Shown piece by piece: positions 45,795 to 57,224 of a stretch of 64,000 nucleotides of DNA (position 1 is the first letter of the stretch; the number at the start of each line of letters is the position of its first letter). Source of the stretch: Pyrenochaeta sp. MPI-SDFR-AT-0127 (Eukaryota > Ascomycota > Dothideomycetes > Pleosporales > Cucurbitariaceae); contig JAGTJM010000050.1 in assembly GCA_020747015.1 (NCBI GenBank), positions 62,001 through 126,000 on the forward strand, read 5' to 3'. The translations under genes were made by a program, and so were the position numbers. The notes below the pieces were generated by a model. It searched no databases, had not been told where the DNA came from, and was given only the letters and a program-made list of their open reading frames with translations.

Positions 45795-47247
45795 ATGACG
45801 AGCCTTTCGACTAAGTTGGCCGCCTTGGAAGAGGCAGGCAAACCTATACAGGTTGGTATTATTGGAGCAGGCAAGTTTGGGTCAATGTAGTCAGTATACG
45901 ACATTCTGAGTATTTTTTCTGGCTACTAATGTCAATCGTAGCATCTCGCAATCACATCGCACCAAAGGCGTCAGACTTGCAGCTATTGCAGATCTAGCAC
46001 CCGAAAGAGCTCTGAGCGCTTTGAGGAAGACCGGATTCCCGCAAGAAAAGTATGATGCGACAGCAACACTGTCAATTGAGGAAGGGCTCTTACAAGGCAA
46101 GACGGTCATCACTACAGACTCCCTTGCAATGATTGCCACGCCCGGGATAGATGTTATCTTGGAGGTGACCGGTAATCCAGCTGCTGGTGTGCGACATGCT
46201 TTATGGTGCTGCGAGCACAAGAAACACATCGTCATGATAAACGTAGAGGCTGACGTACTGGCTGGACCTCTGCTCACTCGAAAAGCGAAGGAAGCGGGTA
46301 TAATATACTCCATGGCGTACGGGGATCAGCCGGCTCTCATAGCGGAGCTTGTGGATTGGGCTACTACTGCGGGCTTCGATGTTGTGTGTGCTGGCAAGGG
46401 CACGAAACATCTACCACAGTACCATTATTCCACCCCTGACACCGTCTGGGACCATTACGGCTTCACAAAAGAGCAACTCGCGAGTGGGGACTTCAACCCT
46501 CAAATGTTCAACTCATTCTTGGATGGCACGAAATCTGCGCTGGAGATGGCGGCCGTTGCAAATGGATGTGATCTGACGCCGCCATCGGACGGTCTCGCCT
46601 TTCCGCCATGTGGCACGCACGATCTTCCAGAAGTTCTCAAACCCAAAGGCGACGGCGGGCAACTGCAGAAGAAAGGGACTGTCGAAGTTGTTTCGTGTGT
46701 GGAGAAGGACGGACGATGGGTTCATAATGACCTTCGATGGGGTGTCTATGTTGTTATCGAAGCACCCGGCGAGTATCAGAAGGAATGCTTCAAGCAATAT
46801 GGTCTGCAGACCGATTCCACCGGCAAATACGCTGCGCAATACAAACCTTATCATCTCATTGGTCTCGAGCTCGGCATCTCAGTTGCTAGCATCATGGTTC
46901 GTGGGGAGCCCACCGGTCAAACTAAGACATGGTGCGGCGATGTTGTTGCAACTGCAAAGCGGGACCTAAAAGCAGGCGAGATGCTAGACGGCGAGGGCGG
47001 CTTCATGGTGTACGGCAAGCTCATGACAGCTGAGGACTCGCTTCTTATTGAGGGTTTACCAATCGGCCTGGCACATAGGATTGCATTGAAACGAGATGTG
47101 AAGAAGGATCAAGGATTGTCTTGGGCAGATGTCGAGTATAGTGAGACGACTCAGGCAGTCGCGTTCCGGAGGGAGATGGAGGCTATATATAGGAAGGAGT
47201 TTCAAATTGCGGGACGTTTGGGTGGAGTGAAAACGAATGGTGTGTAA
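45795..47247 (+). CDS. homoserine-dehydrogenase-like oxidoreductase with C-terminal SAF domain
   Basis: Two exons: 45795-45886 and 45942-47247; intron 55 nt with a weak GTAGTC donor; 465 aa. N-terminal NAD(P)-binding Rossmann fold with GIIGAGKFGS (21-30), then the ALR-like core (VILEVTGNP, KHIVMINVEADVLAGPLLT). The last ~90 residues (RDLKAGEMLDGEGGFMVYGK then SLLIEGLPIGLAHRIALKRD) form an SAF domain. This corresponds to the group described as predicted homoserine dehydrogenase with C-terminal SAF domain (COG4091), a poorly characterised branch that probably acts on hydroxy acids or sugar acids rather than homoserine. The true substrate is unknown. Confidence 0.86.
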
Positions 47248-48975
47248 AGTGCTTGTTAGCAGAGGTTTCGAGGTTAGCTGGCTGAGGAGTACATGTGATG
47301 CCACGATGCACCTCGATGAAGGACATTACAAAGCTCACCAGTGCCAGCACCTTTCCGCATAAACTGCCTATGGTTGCATTGCAGATGACATGCCGGAATA
47401 ACCATTGGAATAAATATGGTTCGATGAATGTGCCATGCAGAACTAGCATTGAACTGATGTGCAGTGGAGTCTAGCACAGAGAAGGATACATCCTCCATGT
47501 ATCAGAAAGTTGTCAGACCTACAAGGGTACCGGGAGCAAGTTTCCTCCAAATCACCGTCGTACATGGCCTGTACCGGACCGTGAATCCTTATCAAATCCT
47601 TTTCGCCGGCAGGATTTCAGCGACACGGGAACGGTGCAGATCATTGCTATTCTCAGGCGCACTGGGTTGCAGTACATATGAAAAGCTGGTTGCTCACTCT
47701 GCGGTCGAAGAAAGACGTTTGCTTGCATTGCTTGCAAATGCTCCCGGCTTTAGTAAAATGGAGACCAACAGGCATGATAGAGAGCCGTGCAGATGACCCC
47801 CGCAGAACCAGGGGGGGCCGATCGATCTCCGAAGTAACGATGTCTCTTGGAACTGTTCCTTGCTTGCCAAACAAAGGAGTTGTGCTTGAGGCAAAGTTGC
47901 GCTTTTCGTGTTCCTGAACGCCTGTGAAGCACCAAACGTTGGGCCTTCGAACAAGACGCGAAAGTGCTCTGGGATGTAGCCTTGTGCGCATATCCACCAA
48001 AACCCAGTTTCGGGCCCCGTTGCGGAATGAGCCGGCGCCAATCCAGGGCACCCCCGAGTGGTGTAAGGCTAAATGTCTCTTTCGAGTATGAAGCCCCCAA
48101 GCCAATATTGACTGCGGAAGCCTAGCAATATCGAACCGCTCTCCTCCATCGCCATCCCAGTGGCACTCCGTTTACAGCGAGGCGGTGCCGGCCATATCAA
48201 TCTGCATAGTTGCATCCAGAACGCCGATCAACGGTTCATCCATTTCTATACTTGTCCAAGGCCCCCAGATGGATTTTGCGGTACCAACACGACCGGCTTA
48301 CATGGGCTAGCCGACGAACAGCATGGCAGCGCTGGAAATGTTGGATAGTCCATTTCGGTGACAACGGTCAAGTTGACGGTGCTGCGATAACCCTGAACCG
48401 ATTTATCGGACGGGGAGAGGGATCATATAGGCGAGCAAGCCGAACTAAGATTGCTCAGCGGGTCCCTGACAGCGGCTGAGGCGTGCAAGGCAGCGAGGAC
48501 TCTCCCAGATGGCTCGTGTTTCACGTTCGCCCTTTTCAGGGCAGGCGTCTGGCCAGTGCAGTGAAGGATTTCGACGGAGGTCCAGCCTCCTTGTTAATTT
48601 TCTACAGCAAAGTGGGGAACTCGATCCAAAAATGGGTCCATAGTGCGCCGTTCCACGAATGAGCGTCAAGCAGGTCCAGCATTACATTCCTGCATCTGCA
48701 AAGATTATAGTGCCATAGCCACTGTCGCTTGTCCAAACGCTTAAGCCCGCGCAGGGTCAAAGTACTGGGATTACACAGGATAAGGTTAAGACCTGAGAAG
48801 AATATCGAGGTGTTCCCCACCGCTCGGACTTTTAGGACGGTTTTCTCCTCGTCCACGCTCCACACCCGCGGCCAGCTGTTTGCCCAACTACCAAAGCGGT
48901 TTCTCTCGTTTCTCCTTCGATAAGCTGCCGTGCCAGCCGCGAGAAGGAAACAACCACATCGAAGACTTACGCATA
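47248..48975. other. 1.7-kb interval, no gene recognised
   Basis: Several frames of 100-150 codons overlap on both strands around 47650-48100, but none has a family motif or clean splice pattern. Composition is ordinary. Confidence 0.45.
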
Positions 48976-50086
48976 ATGGCACGAAGAAGGCTTCAGCCTC
49001 GGCAGACGGCCAGCGCAAGCACCACTGTTATCCCACAGCCAGTTACCACATTAGCCTTGTCCACAACATTCACACCAGCAGCATCATGTGCATCCAACAA
49101 GCTTACTCTTCTACCTCCCCCGGGATATTTTATCTGGGCAAATGAGCCTGTTCCGTTCAACGGTACAACGGTTACCAATTGTTACCCCCCAGAATTTCTC
49201 GAAAGCTATACGTCTGCGCCATCAGGTATCGATGGCACTTCCATCGTACCTGTCATGAGCCCACTGGTCTGTCCTGCGAATTTTTGTACCGTGCATGTTG
49301 GGGATGACAACTATATCGCATGCTGTCCATCGTAAGCGGTTTCTACACCAAACAGTGTAATTGAGGTAAGAGCTGACACATCACAGAGGATACAAGCTTC
49401 ATGCACCACTTACTCCCAAAGTTAGAGATCGCCCAGCCTACGGAGGCACTTGTTACAGCGACTTTTCGTTGTCGCAAACAGTGACTGTGCTGAAATATGA
49501 TTCGCTTGGTGAAACAAACGTCGAGCCCTGGGTAGCAACAGTTTCACCTGCGCAAGCGTTCGCGCATCCTATCGATGGATTTGCCAAGAGCTTCCCATCG
49601 CTCGGTTGCGGTGCGCTTACATCGTCAACTCTCGCCAGCTCAGATCCGAGAGTGATGACCGCATCCTCAAACGCTGGCTTCTCATCAGCCATCTCAGGAG
49701 AGTCTGGGTCAAATCCAGGCAGCTCGAATGCGGTATCTCCTGGCGTCATCACTGGTGCCGTGGTTGGTTCCGTCCTTGGATTAGCAGCCATTATCGGGCT
49801 CGTCTTCTTCCTGCTTCGCCGCCGCAAGCAAGCGCGTTCAGAGTCGTCACAGGAGATCCACCAGGTAGACGACGACTATGCGGAATCCCGTTACGAGAAG
49901 GAAAGTGGCATTGCTGCTTCTGAAATCGGCCCCTCTGGCACGACGGACAAACATGGAAGAGTAGTCTACGAAATGCATGCTCAACCGATATATGAGCTGT
50001 CAAACGAGCGACCACACGAGCTGCCATCATGGAGGAACTCGCAAGGCCCTGATGGCAAAGTTTTGAATGAAAAGAACATCCAATAA
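48976..50086 (+). CDS. single-pass membrane protein with Cys-containing ectodomain
   Basis: Two exons: 48976-49331 and 49387-50086; intron 55 nt; 351 aa. No known domain. Residues ~30-230 are Ser/Thr-rich with eight cysteines, including CPANFC and a CC pair, as in an extracellular wall-side region. One transmembrane helix lies at about 240-262 (ITGAVVGSVLGLAAIIGLVF), followed by RRRK and a ~90-residue acidic cytosolic tail with Tyr-rich motifs (VVYEMHAQPIYEL). The layout resembles fungal Wsc/Mid2-like or mucin-like sensors. No signal peptide is present at the chosen start (MARRRLQPRQ); an upstream exon may be missing, or the start is wrong. Confidence 0.72.
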
Positions 50087-51276
50087 AATGGCTCATGTGT
50101 GGCGAGCCGAGCGTTCCGGAAGTTTCCTTGGAATGCAAAGTATGATATCCAATCGCTCATCCGATTTCATTTATACCCTTCAGATAAAAATGGGTATTTG
50201 TACAGTCATTCTCTTATAGGGTCTAGACACCCCTCAAAGTCCTCTGGTGGTTATTCAATGAGCCCATCGTGGCGGCTAGGTAGCCAGAATATCACAACCA
50301 CCTGAGGCAGTCGTCGTTCATTGCGCCCCAGCAGTCGGTGCGGCCACATTATGCGTCGCACAGTATATCGCCAGCAGTTCTGACAGCCATTTCCGAACGC
50401 TCGATTCTGAATTCCGATCCCGTTACGAGTCTTGTCATCAATGTACCCCCAGGTCCGCCATAAAATCCAAGTCTAGACGCCTGATATACGGATTTCCTAG
50501 GTTGGGCTTCTTCAGAGTTTTAGGATTTGGAGTACGGAAACATCATTTTCGAGAAGGAAGTGATTATCTGGTCCTTGTTCGTTTCGGAATTTTCGCCCTC
50601 AGCTTAGTAGCTGTTGAAAGTCGCTATCAATTCAGATGTCCTAAACTGCCGGTCTAGAAAATCGTAAAAATGCGCTTGTCCAGCAGGCAAAGACTGGTTT
50701 TGTGTGTTCGAACACATGTATTGGAAGGAACAAGTGGATTGGTGCATGGGTATGGGAGCCCATGGTGTGGTGTCATTCAGCAGTATGACAGCTAAACTGC
50801 TATGATATGCAGGACGATCCATGGTGCTTGAAGACAAACATTATATCAATTGAAATCCTGAGTGAAGAGGAGGAAGACTCCAAGCCAGTCCTGAAACGAA
50901 TCATTGCTAGATACTGTCCACTTGATTCGTACGCAATTTAGCCAATTTCAAGATAATTATTGCGTTTTGGCACTCTCATTTAGGAGCATACCTCAGCGAA
51001 ATGTGGTGATATAACGAAGGGATGACCGACGTGGGGTAGTGAAGACAGCTAAGGTGTGGCGGGGTTGACGCCAACCAACATCGGCCCGAGCTAGTATTCG
51101 ACTAGTTCAACGCCTTTGTTCGGACAATCAATGTCCGGCGGAACAATCTTTCCATGTATAAGTCTACTTACCTGAACTGTTGACTGATATCAATACGTTC
51201 TCCGCTTCATTGGCGACAATCAATTAACAAGAAGTTAACATCTTTGACATTACCTTCTCGGGATACGCTGTCAACC
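50087..51276. other. intergenic, no gene recognised
   Basis: The 1.2-kb spacer between the membrane protein and the kinase gene. Nothing beyond short overlapping frames. Confidence 0.5.
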
Positions 51277-52170
51277 ATGTCTAGCCTAGAGTCAAGCATA
51301 CAACGAGCGCTTGACAAACTTCTTCCAAAGATCAAAGAACGCCATCAAGAGTCTTCAAAGCCGATAATTCTCGGCATCACTGGTCTACAAGGGTCCGGAA
51401 AATCGACATGGGCGTCAAAAATCGTCGAAATACTCTCTGGAGAACATCAACTCCACACCATCACCATCTCTCTGGACGATCTCTACAAATCCCATGATGA
51501 CCTCATATCGCAGAGGGACCAAGATCCCGAGAACAAACTGTATCGGACTCGCGGGCAGCCAGGAACACATGATGAGCTACTAGCGAGGGAATTCTTCCAG
51601 GATTTGAAAGATTATGATGGTAATGGCGAGTTGAAGATCCCAAGCTTTGACAAGAGCAAATTCAGCGGAGAAGGAGATCGAGCTCCGGAGTCAGAGTGGC
51701 CAATAATTAGAAGAAAGCCTGATGTTGTAGTCTTCGAAGGCTGGTGCGTCGGCTTCCAGCCTTTGCCCGCAGCATCGGTTGAAGAAAAGCATGCTCTCGC
51801 ACTCTCGGGACGGTTACCTGTGAACACTCCAGCTCAACACAAGCTCCCACATCTTCTTGAGGTTAATGAAAATCTCAAGCGCTACTGCGATGCTTTTATG
51901 GGACCCCAGTATTTCGACTTTTTCATCCACATTGATACGGACGACTTGCACAATGTTTACACTTGGCGGTTGCAGCAAGAGCATAAAATGATCGAAACCA
52001 AAGGCTCCGGCATGTCAGATGATCAGGTGAGAGCCTTTGTAGATGGATATATGCCGAGCTATGAGGTGTATTTGGATAAACTGCGACAGGGTTTCTTCAA
52101 AGAGAAAGGAAACATGCTTAGGGTTGTCTTGGATAAGGAGAGGCGCGTCGAGAGACTAGAAGAATTGTGA
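51277..52170 (+). CDS. tda10: P-loop kinase of the glycerate 3-kinase / Tda10 family
   Basis: Intronless, 297 aa. P-loop GLQGSGKST (36-44), then SLDDLYKSHDDL, RTRGQPGTHD, and VVVFEGWCVGFQPL, all typical of the group that includes plant D-glycerate 3-kinase (GLYK) and yeast Tda10. GLYK makes 3-phosphoglycerate from glycerate and ATP. Tda10 has ATP-binding kinase structure but its cellular substrate is less clear, so activity on glycerate is likely, not certain. No targeting signal is evident, so cytosolic. The ATG at 51277 is the first in the frame. Confidence 0.85.
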   Translation: MSSLESSIQRALDKLLPKIKERHQESSKPIILGITGLQGSGKSTWASKIVEILSGEHQLHTITISLDDLYKSHDDLISQRDQDPENKLYRTRGQPGTHDELLAREFFQDLKDYDGNGELKIPSFDKSKFSGEGDRAPESEWPIIRRKPDVVVFEGWCVGFQPLPAASVEEKHALALSGRLPVNTPAQHKLPHLLEVNENLKRYCDAFMGPQYFDFFIHIDTDDLHNVYTWRLQQEHKMIETKGSGMSDDQVRAFVDGYMPSYEVYLDKLRQGFFKEKGNMLRVVLDKERRVERLEEL

Positions 52171-53652
52171 GGATATATAAAAATGATTTTAAGTGAATGA
52201 ACTAGTAATGCGCCTTGCAATAATTGACATTGCTGCATTCTCTGCTGCAAGTTGAAATGACAGAGGTCGTTCTCATAGCATTGTATAATTGAACCTCTAG
52301 GGCAAAGCCACATCTAACAAACATGGCCATTATATGGACGCCATTTTCCTTTGATTGGCAATAGTCACTTACGAGATACACAATTCCTGCTGACATTGCG
52401 TTTGGTAGTTGCTAGGATTAACACCAAATCTCACAAGGAGAATCGAATCTCATGTGCTGTGTCAGTCTCTGTCGGTCGCGTTGATATCGTCGCCAGCGAA
52501 TCGCCGTTAACATAATCCATGTCTACAAATGGAACTAGTCTGCTGGAAAGCGACAAAAGTTAATATTCTAGCATTGCATCGAGACTTTTCGAAACCAGAT
52601 TCCAAACACTTATTCCACACATGTTTCTGCTAGCCCGTCGAAAACAGTCTTCTTCATCGCAAGGTACTGTCAGGTGGTTGGGCAAGCATACTAAACGGCG
52701 AATAGAAGAAGAGCTGTGTAGTCAGAGTACAAAAGCGAAAGGGGAAAGAATGTCCGTAGCTGCGAAAGGAGAGGTGTTCACTCGTACGGTCCGCTGAGAA
52801 AGGGCTAATCCATATGCGGTCTAGTGCAGAGGTGACACTCCTACTATTCCGAGGCTCCGAGTTCGCTGGCTTAAGTGCTTACATTCTCGGAGGCAAAAGC
52901 CGCCACACCTGAAGACGAGCCCAATATTGTTATGAGGAACTATGGGCAGCCGAGACGAGTTTCTAGACATGGACGCAAATGACAAATTTGTGGAATGGGA
53001 TTTCTACCTCCATTACTTCAAATGCGCTTCGCTTATTCTGAGTAATCGGGGCGTCTGACGCTGAGAATATTTATATAAATGGGAAAACTTTTCCAATGTT
53101 GACAAGAAACCAGCGCCAAGAATGCTAAATGGGATTGATACTATGTTCCTCTGTTCTACGAAGCTCAGATATTCAAGAAAAGCAACGCCCATATATCTAC
53201 CTCTACATATGTCCTCATCTTCAGCTTGCCTTCACATTTTGTTGCTCACCGAAAGTTCTTGTTGAAGATGGTGGCTTCCTTTAGCGTTGACGCTAATGAT
53301 GTGTTCCAAGATGCTCAGCCTTGAAGCACACGATGAATTGGAGAGGTTTCAAATCTTACTTGCATCCATCGCTATCCCTCAAAGTGGCTGATGTGTGAGA
53401 TTGAGCACTTATTACTATCTCGCGGAACATTCTGGGCGTCGCTTGCACCAATTGCGACTCTAAAAGTTCGGCTTTCAGCTGAGAGCGAGGACATCTCAGC
53501 TGATGGATCAAAGCCACACTCGCCAGATTGTTCACATGCAGCTTAGCCCCAATGGTGCAGAACTTCTATCTAGAAGAATAGCCCCGCGCAATGAAGTGTC
53601 CAGATCATTAAACCTTACCATCAACTCGAAGTCTTCCCCCGCCACATAAATC
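52171..53652. other. 1.5-kb interval, no gene recognised
   Basis: AT-richer than its neighbours, with many stops in all frames. No gene, repeat or motif recognised. Confidence 0.55.
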
Positions 53653-54471
53653 ATGACAACCCCACAAAATGCGCCGTCAACAAACGGCACCACCAACGGC
53701 ACCACCAACGGCACCACCGGCCCATCTTCAGTGAAACCCCCATTTTTCGAGATCAACAGCACAAAAACTGTCCACTATGGAGTCCTCCTCTTCCCAGGTT
53801 TTCAAGCGCTCGACGTCTTCGGTCCCCTTGATGTCTTCAACTCGCTCGCCATGCTATATCACTTTCCTACGAAGCTGACCATGCTCGCCAAAACTTCGGA
53901 TGCGGTGGAAACATCACATCAACGAGCTGGCAACATGATGTACTCACACCCAGAGACCGATGTTTCTCAAAGTATGATTGTGGATCGGACGTTTGAAGAG
54001 CAGCTGAAGATTAATGAGGCAAGCAACGATGAGGAGAAGACGGGTTCTATCGATGTGCTTATTGTGCCTGGGGGAGTGGGAACGAGAAATGACATGACTG
54101 CCGAGATTGATTTTGTTAAGAGAATGTATCCCAGTCTGAAAGCTGTTCTGTCCGTCTGCACAGGAGCGACTATTCTGGCGCGAGCTGGTGTTCTGGATGG
54201 TCGCCGCGCAACGACGAACAAGCGCGCATACGAGTGGGCAACGAGTACTGGACCGAAGGTGAATTGGGTAGGCGAGGCGAGATGGGTAGTCGATGGCAAT
54301 ATTGTAACTGGATCCGGTATTAGCGCAGGGATTGATGCTACCTATGCATTTGTGTCCATAAACTACGGGGAAAAGATCGCACAGGAGTTGGCTGACAGTG
54401 CAGAGTATGTACGTTGGACAGACGCTGATCATGATCCATTTGCGAAGAGGTGGAAAATCAGTCAAAGCTGA
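53653..54471 (+). CDS. DJ-1/PfpI (ThiJ) superfamily protein
   Basis: Intronless, 272 aa. N-terminal ~25 residues contain an NGTT repeat and are disordered. The DJ-1/PfpI fold follows: YGVLLFPGFQALDVFGPLDV, VLIVPGG (135-141) and the nucleophile elbow SVCTGA (167-172) with Cys169. The LFPGF..LDVFGPLDVF sequence is closest to the isonitrile hydratase / AraC-amidase-like branch rather than to DJ-1 itself. Members act as hydratases, amidases, glyoxalases or chaperones; which applies here is unknown. No signal or membrane segment. Confidence 0.88.
   Translation: MTTPQNAPSTNGTTNGTTNGTTGPSSVKPPFFEINSTKTVHYGVLLFPGFQALDVFGPLDVFNSLAMLYHFPTKLTMLAKTSDAVETSHQRAGNMMYSHPETDVSQSMIVDRTFEEQLKINEASNDEEKTGSIDVLIVPGGVGTRNDMTAEIDFVKRMYPSLKAVLSVCTGATILARAGVLDGRRATTNKRAYEWATSTGPKVNWVGEARWVVDGNIVTGSGISAGIDATYAFVSINYGEKIAQELADSAEYVRWTDADHDPFAKRWKISQS
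53683..53718 (+). repeat. 12-bp coding repeat, 3 copies (NGTT)
   Basis: Three perfect copies of AACGGCACCACC inside the DJ-1/PfpI gene, encoding three NGTT units (each with a potential N-glycosylation sequon, though the protein looks cytosolic). Confidence 0.9.
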
Positions 54472-54826
54472 GGGATTTCAGCTATGTTTGATGAACTCTG
54501 CCATTTCATACGCTTCGTTGGATGCTTTCGGCTATTGATGAAGCTTCCTGGAGCACCACAATCTATCTGATGGCTTCAAGGCTTCTTACTGAAAGCTCTC
54601 ATCATAGCTTTTGATGTTGTTTGTGCGGCTTCTATTGTTAAAATGAAAGCGGATACCCTCCTCTTGTAGATCGTTTCACAATACCAACAATTACTATTGT
54701 CGACAGCACGTCTGCCTGGGTAGGTAAATTTTCGTAGACCTACCTTTACTCTCTCTATGTCTACTTCTTCCCAAGTTGCGTTTTCCTTTACTCTACCGTC
54801 GAAATCACGGAACCATACACATCAGA
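54472..54826. other. intergenic, no gene recognised
   Basis: Short spacer. A second open frame starting with an ATG at 54757 overlaps the next gene's first codons, giving an alternative start if a further intron is used, but none fits well. Confidence 0.4.
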
Positions 54827-55737
54827 ATGCACAGTCGCCAGAGGAAAAGGCTTCTGTTGAAATTGAAAGGCAGTAAGCTCGCCAACTTTGAACCACTCCT
54901 CCAAGATATCCGAGAGAAGCTCGGTCCTGACTGGGAATTCTACCAAGAATTTCTAGAAGGAGCCGTGACGGCCGCAACTCGCGAGCAGGACATCTCTGCT
55001 TGGGTCGAGCAGGGCGAACAGTTGGTGAAAGGGAGGGAGGACGTGGACTACAGCCATCAAGGTGTACTCTATTTGTTACAAGAGACAAGGATGAAGGTGA
55101 AGCCACGAAGTGAAGGTAAAGTGTTTCAATACATTCACCATATTTTAAAAATGCACTGACTTCTCTAGTACCTCTGCACAACGACATGCCACCTCCACCT
55201 GTTCCTCAACGTACACCAGCTCCTCCACCTGTTCTTCAACGTATACCAGCTCTTCCATCAAAACATTTCAGCCCGCCACGCACTCCTGTCTCAAAGATGC
55301 AGCCTAGGGCGAACAATGTGGAGCATACACCCTTGCCTTACTCCGACTTCAACCCGTATCTACCACTCACACCTGCTTCTACAACGTTACAGCCGCAACC
55401 CATTTCACCTCACATTGCTCTTTTTGCTCCGCCCCGGATCAATAAAAAGGCACCCTCGCCGCTGCAGAATCGTGAAAACCCTGTATTCTTTACCGACCCC
55501 ACCTTCAAGCAAGATGTGCAGAACTTCTTCGGAAACACGTATTATAGCAATGACACATATCATGACAACGACACGAGTCAGCAGACTACGAGCTACCACG
55601 ACTACAATGCGCTCATACTGCCCTATAAAGCGAACCAAGATGATCTCAAAGTCTGGAAGGAGGGTGTTGGAAACGACAAAGGGGTAGAAAACGACTACGC
55701 CAAAGGGGAGCCTGAGTATGGCCAACGGGTAGCGTAA
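54827..55737 (+). CDS. hypothetical Pro-rich protein
   Basis: Two exons: 54827-55115 and 55169-55737; intron 53 nt with GTAAAG donor and a CTGAC branch site; 285 aa. No known domain. The first ~95 residues are alpha-helical and charged (LLQDIREKLGPDWEFYQEFL), the middle is Pro-rich with two 10-residue repeats (PPPVPQRTPA, PPPVLQRIPA), and the end is Asn/Asp/Tyr-rich. The helical start recalls small fungal proteins of unknown role. The ATG at 54827 is the first in frame. Confidence 0.6.
55192..55251 (+). repeat. 30-bp coding repeat, 2 copies
   Basis: Two tandem 30-bp units with three differences, encoding the two PPPVxQRxPA decapeptides of the hypothetical Pro-rich protein. Confidence 0.85.
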
Positions 55738-56106
55738 CGGGACTCTAAATCCTGGATGCCATTTGGTATGGGTAAAATTCGTTCTCCGATAGGCGAGCAC
55801 ATGACGTTTTTAGGAGTGGTCAATTACCAGAGGGCCACATTATACGCCTCACATTGTCTTTTGGATGTGCGGATAGATGGCGTCGACTCTGGTTACATGA
55901 TAATTGGGGCAAAAGGTACGCCGCTCTAAGCTCCATGAGAACGTCAAGCATGGAACTGGCATGGATATCAAGGTACAGGGCTAGACAGTCAATGCTCAAT
56001 TTACTGCTCTGCCACTCGCCCACAGTGCGAGGCTGGCGGAGATGTTCTTAAGCCTATCATTCTTCAAACTTCCCATAGCCCTTGATCATAAATTGGACCC
56101 TTCTAG
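55738..56106. other. convergent intergenic
   Basis: 3' flanks of the hypothetical Pro-rich gene and the tautomerase gene. Nothing recognised. Confidence 0.5.
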
Positions 56107-56676
56107 TCACGCAGATGGTAGCCCCCCTTTCTCTCTCTCAAACGGCAGCGCTTCATTCGCACTCACCCACTCCAGCTCTGCCTCCGAACCCGGCATTGGC
56201 GGTACGAGACCTTGGATTTTCCACAGGTCGCGGCTCGTTTCTTCGACACTGTATTCCCAATCATATCCTGCGTCATCAATGAATGGCTTAAGTGCGGCGT
56301 CAACACGACCCAGAAAGCGGTCACGGATTGCTTCGTTGGGACTACATATGGGTTAGTTGACAATAGTAACATGAGGGGGGTAAGGAAAAGGAGGTATAGG
56401 AATGCTTTACATTTTTCTGGCAATGTTTTGAATTGTGATTCTTATGAATGGTTTTGTGCTGTTGGGTCCAGGTGCATTTGCTTCCTTGTGAGGCGAAGGT
56501 CTGGCGACGCCACCGATGAAGAAAGAAGTCGGCTGGATAGGTTGGAAGAGCACATTGACGTAGAAGGCGGGCAATTTTGCAGCAGTATAAATATCTGTAA
56601 TTGCTTTTGCAAAGCTCGTCCTCAGTTCCTCACTATCGAAAGCTGTGGGTGGATGGTAAATAATCCAGAGAGGCAT
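56107..56676 (-). CDS. tautomerase_3 family protein (cis-CaaD-like)
   Basis: Small tautomerase-superfamily enzyme. Two exons: 56676-56411 and 56341-56107; intron 69 nt; 166 aa. The chain begins MPLWIIYHPPTAF, so Pro is residue 1 after Met removal, the general acid/base of the superfamily. The family blocks FAKAITDIYTAAKLPAFYVN and FIRITIQNIAR, and the C-terminal DWEYSVEETSRDLWKIQGL, identify the fungal tautomerase_3 group related to cis-3-chloroacrylic acid dehalogenase. The physiological substrate is unknown. The true start is the MPLW ATG; upstream in-frame codons to 56793 would bury the Pro. Confidence 0.88.
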
Positions 56677-57224
56677 GTTAAACTGTGACCGGTTTACTTG
56701 GGCAAATGAACGGCTAAGAACTTGAATCACAAGTTTGTTAAATACTGTGTGTCTGTTGGTTTGATGTTTTCCATCAAATGGAATGAGGTGCACCTGTGGT
56801 TGTACTTGATTACTATTCTGATCATGCGCTTGGGGCGTTCACTAATCATTCAACACAAGTTCTCGTGTGAACACGATTTATCCGAGGTGGCTATTGGAAT
56901 GAAGTTCTCTGAAGATTTAGTATTTCCGTAAGCCTTCTAAGCTTTCCATTTGTCTTATACCTGGTGTTTTTGGAAGTTTCTCAATTTGGGGATTTGGAAT
57001 GCACTTTTCGATATGATGACATGCCGCTGCAGACTAAACAATTTACTGAGAGTCAGCTGCATCAGCAAGCACATGCTGATTTTAGTAATTCTGTAATCTG
57101 TTCAAGGTCAACCCCGGCCCCTGGTCTATAGGCGTTAAGGAGCGCATATGTTTGCTACTCGATGAGTGACATGTTCAGATAAACCAGTAATAGCGAAAGT
57201 ATATAATCAATATTAACCCTCTTT
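56677..57224. other. intergenic, no gene recognised
   Basis: AT-rich 0.55-kb spacer between the tautomerase start and the NmrA gene end; tautomerase promoter side. Confidence 0.5.

Noticed and set aside
47653..48105. 150-codon minus-strand frame
   Set aside because: Other frames of similar length overlap it, no splice pattern or domain.
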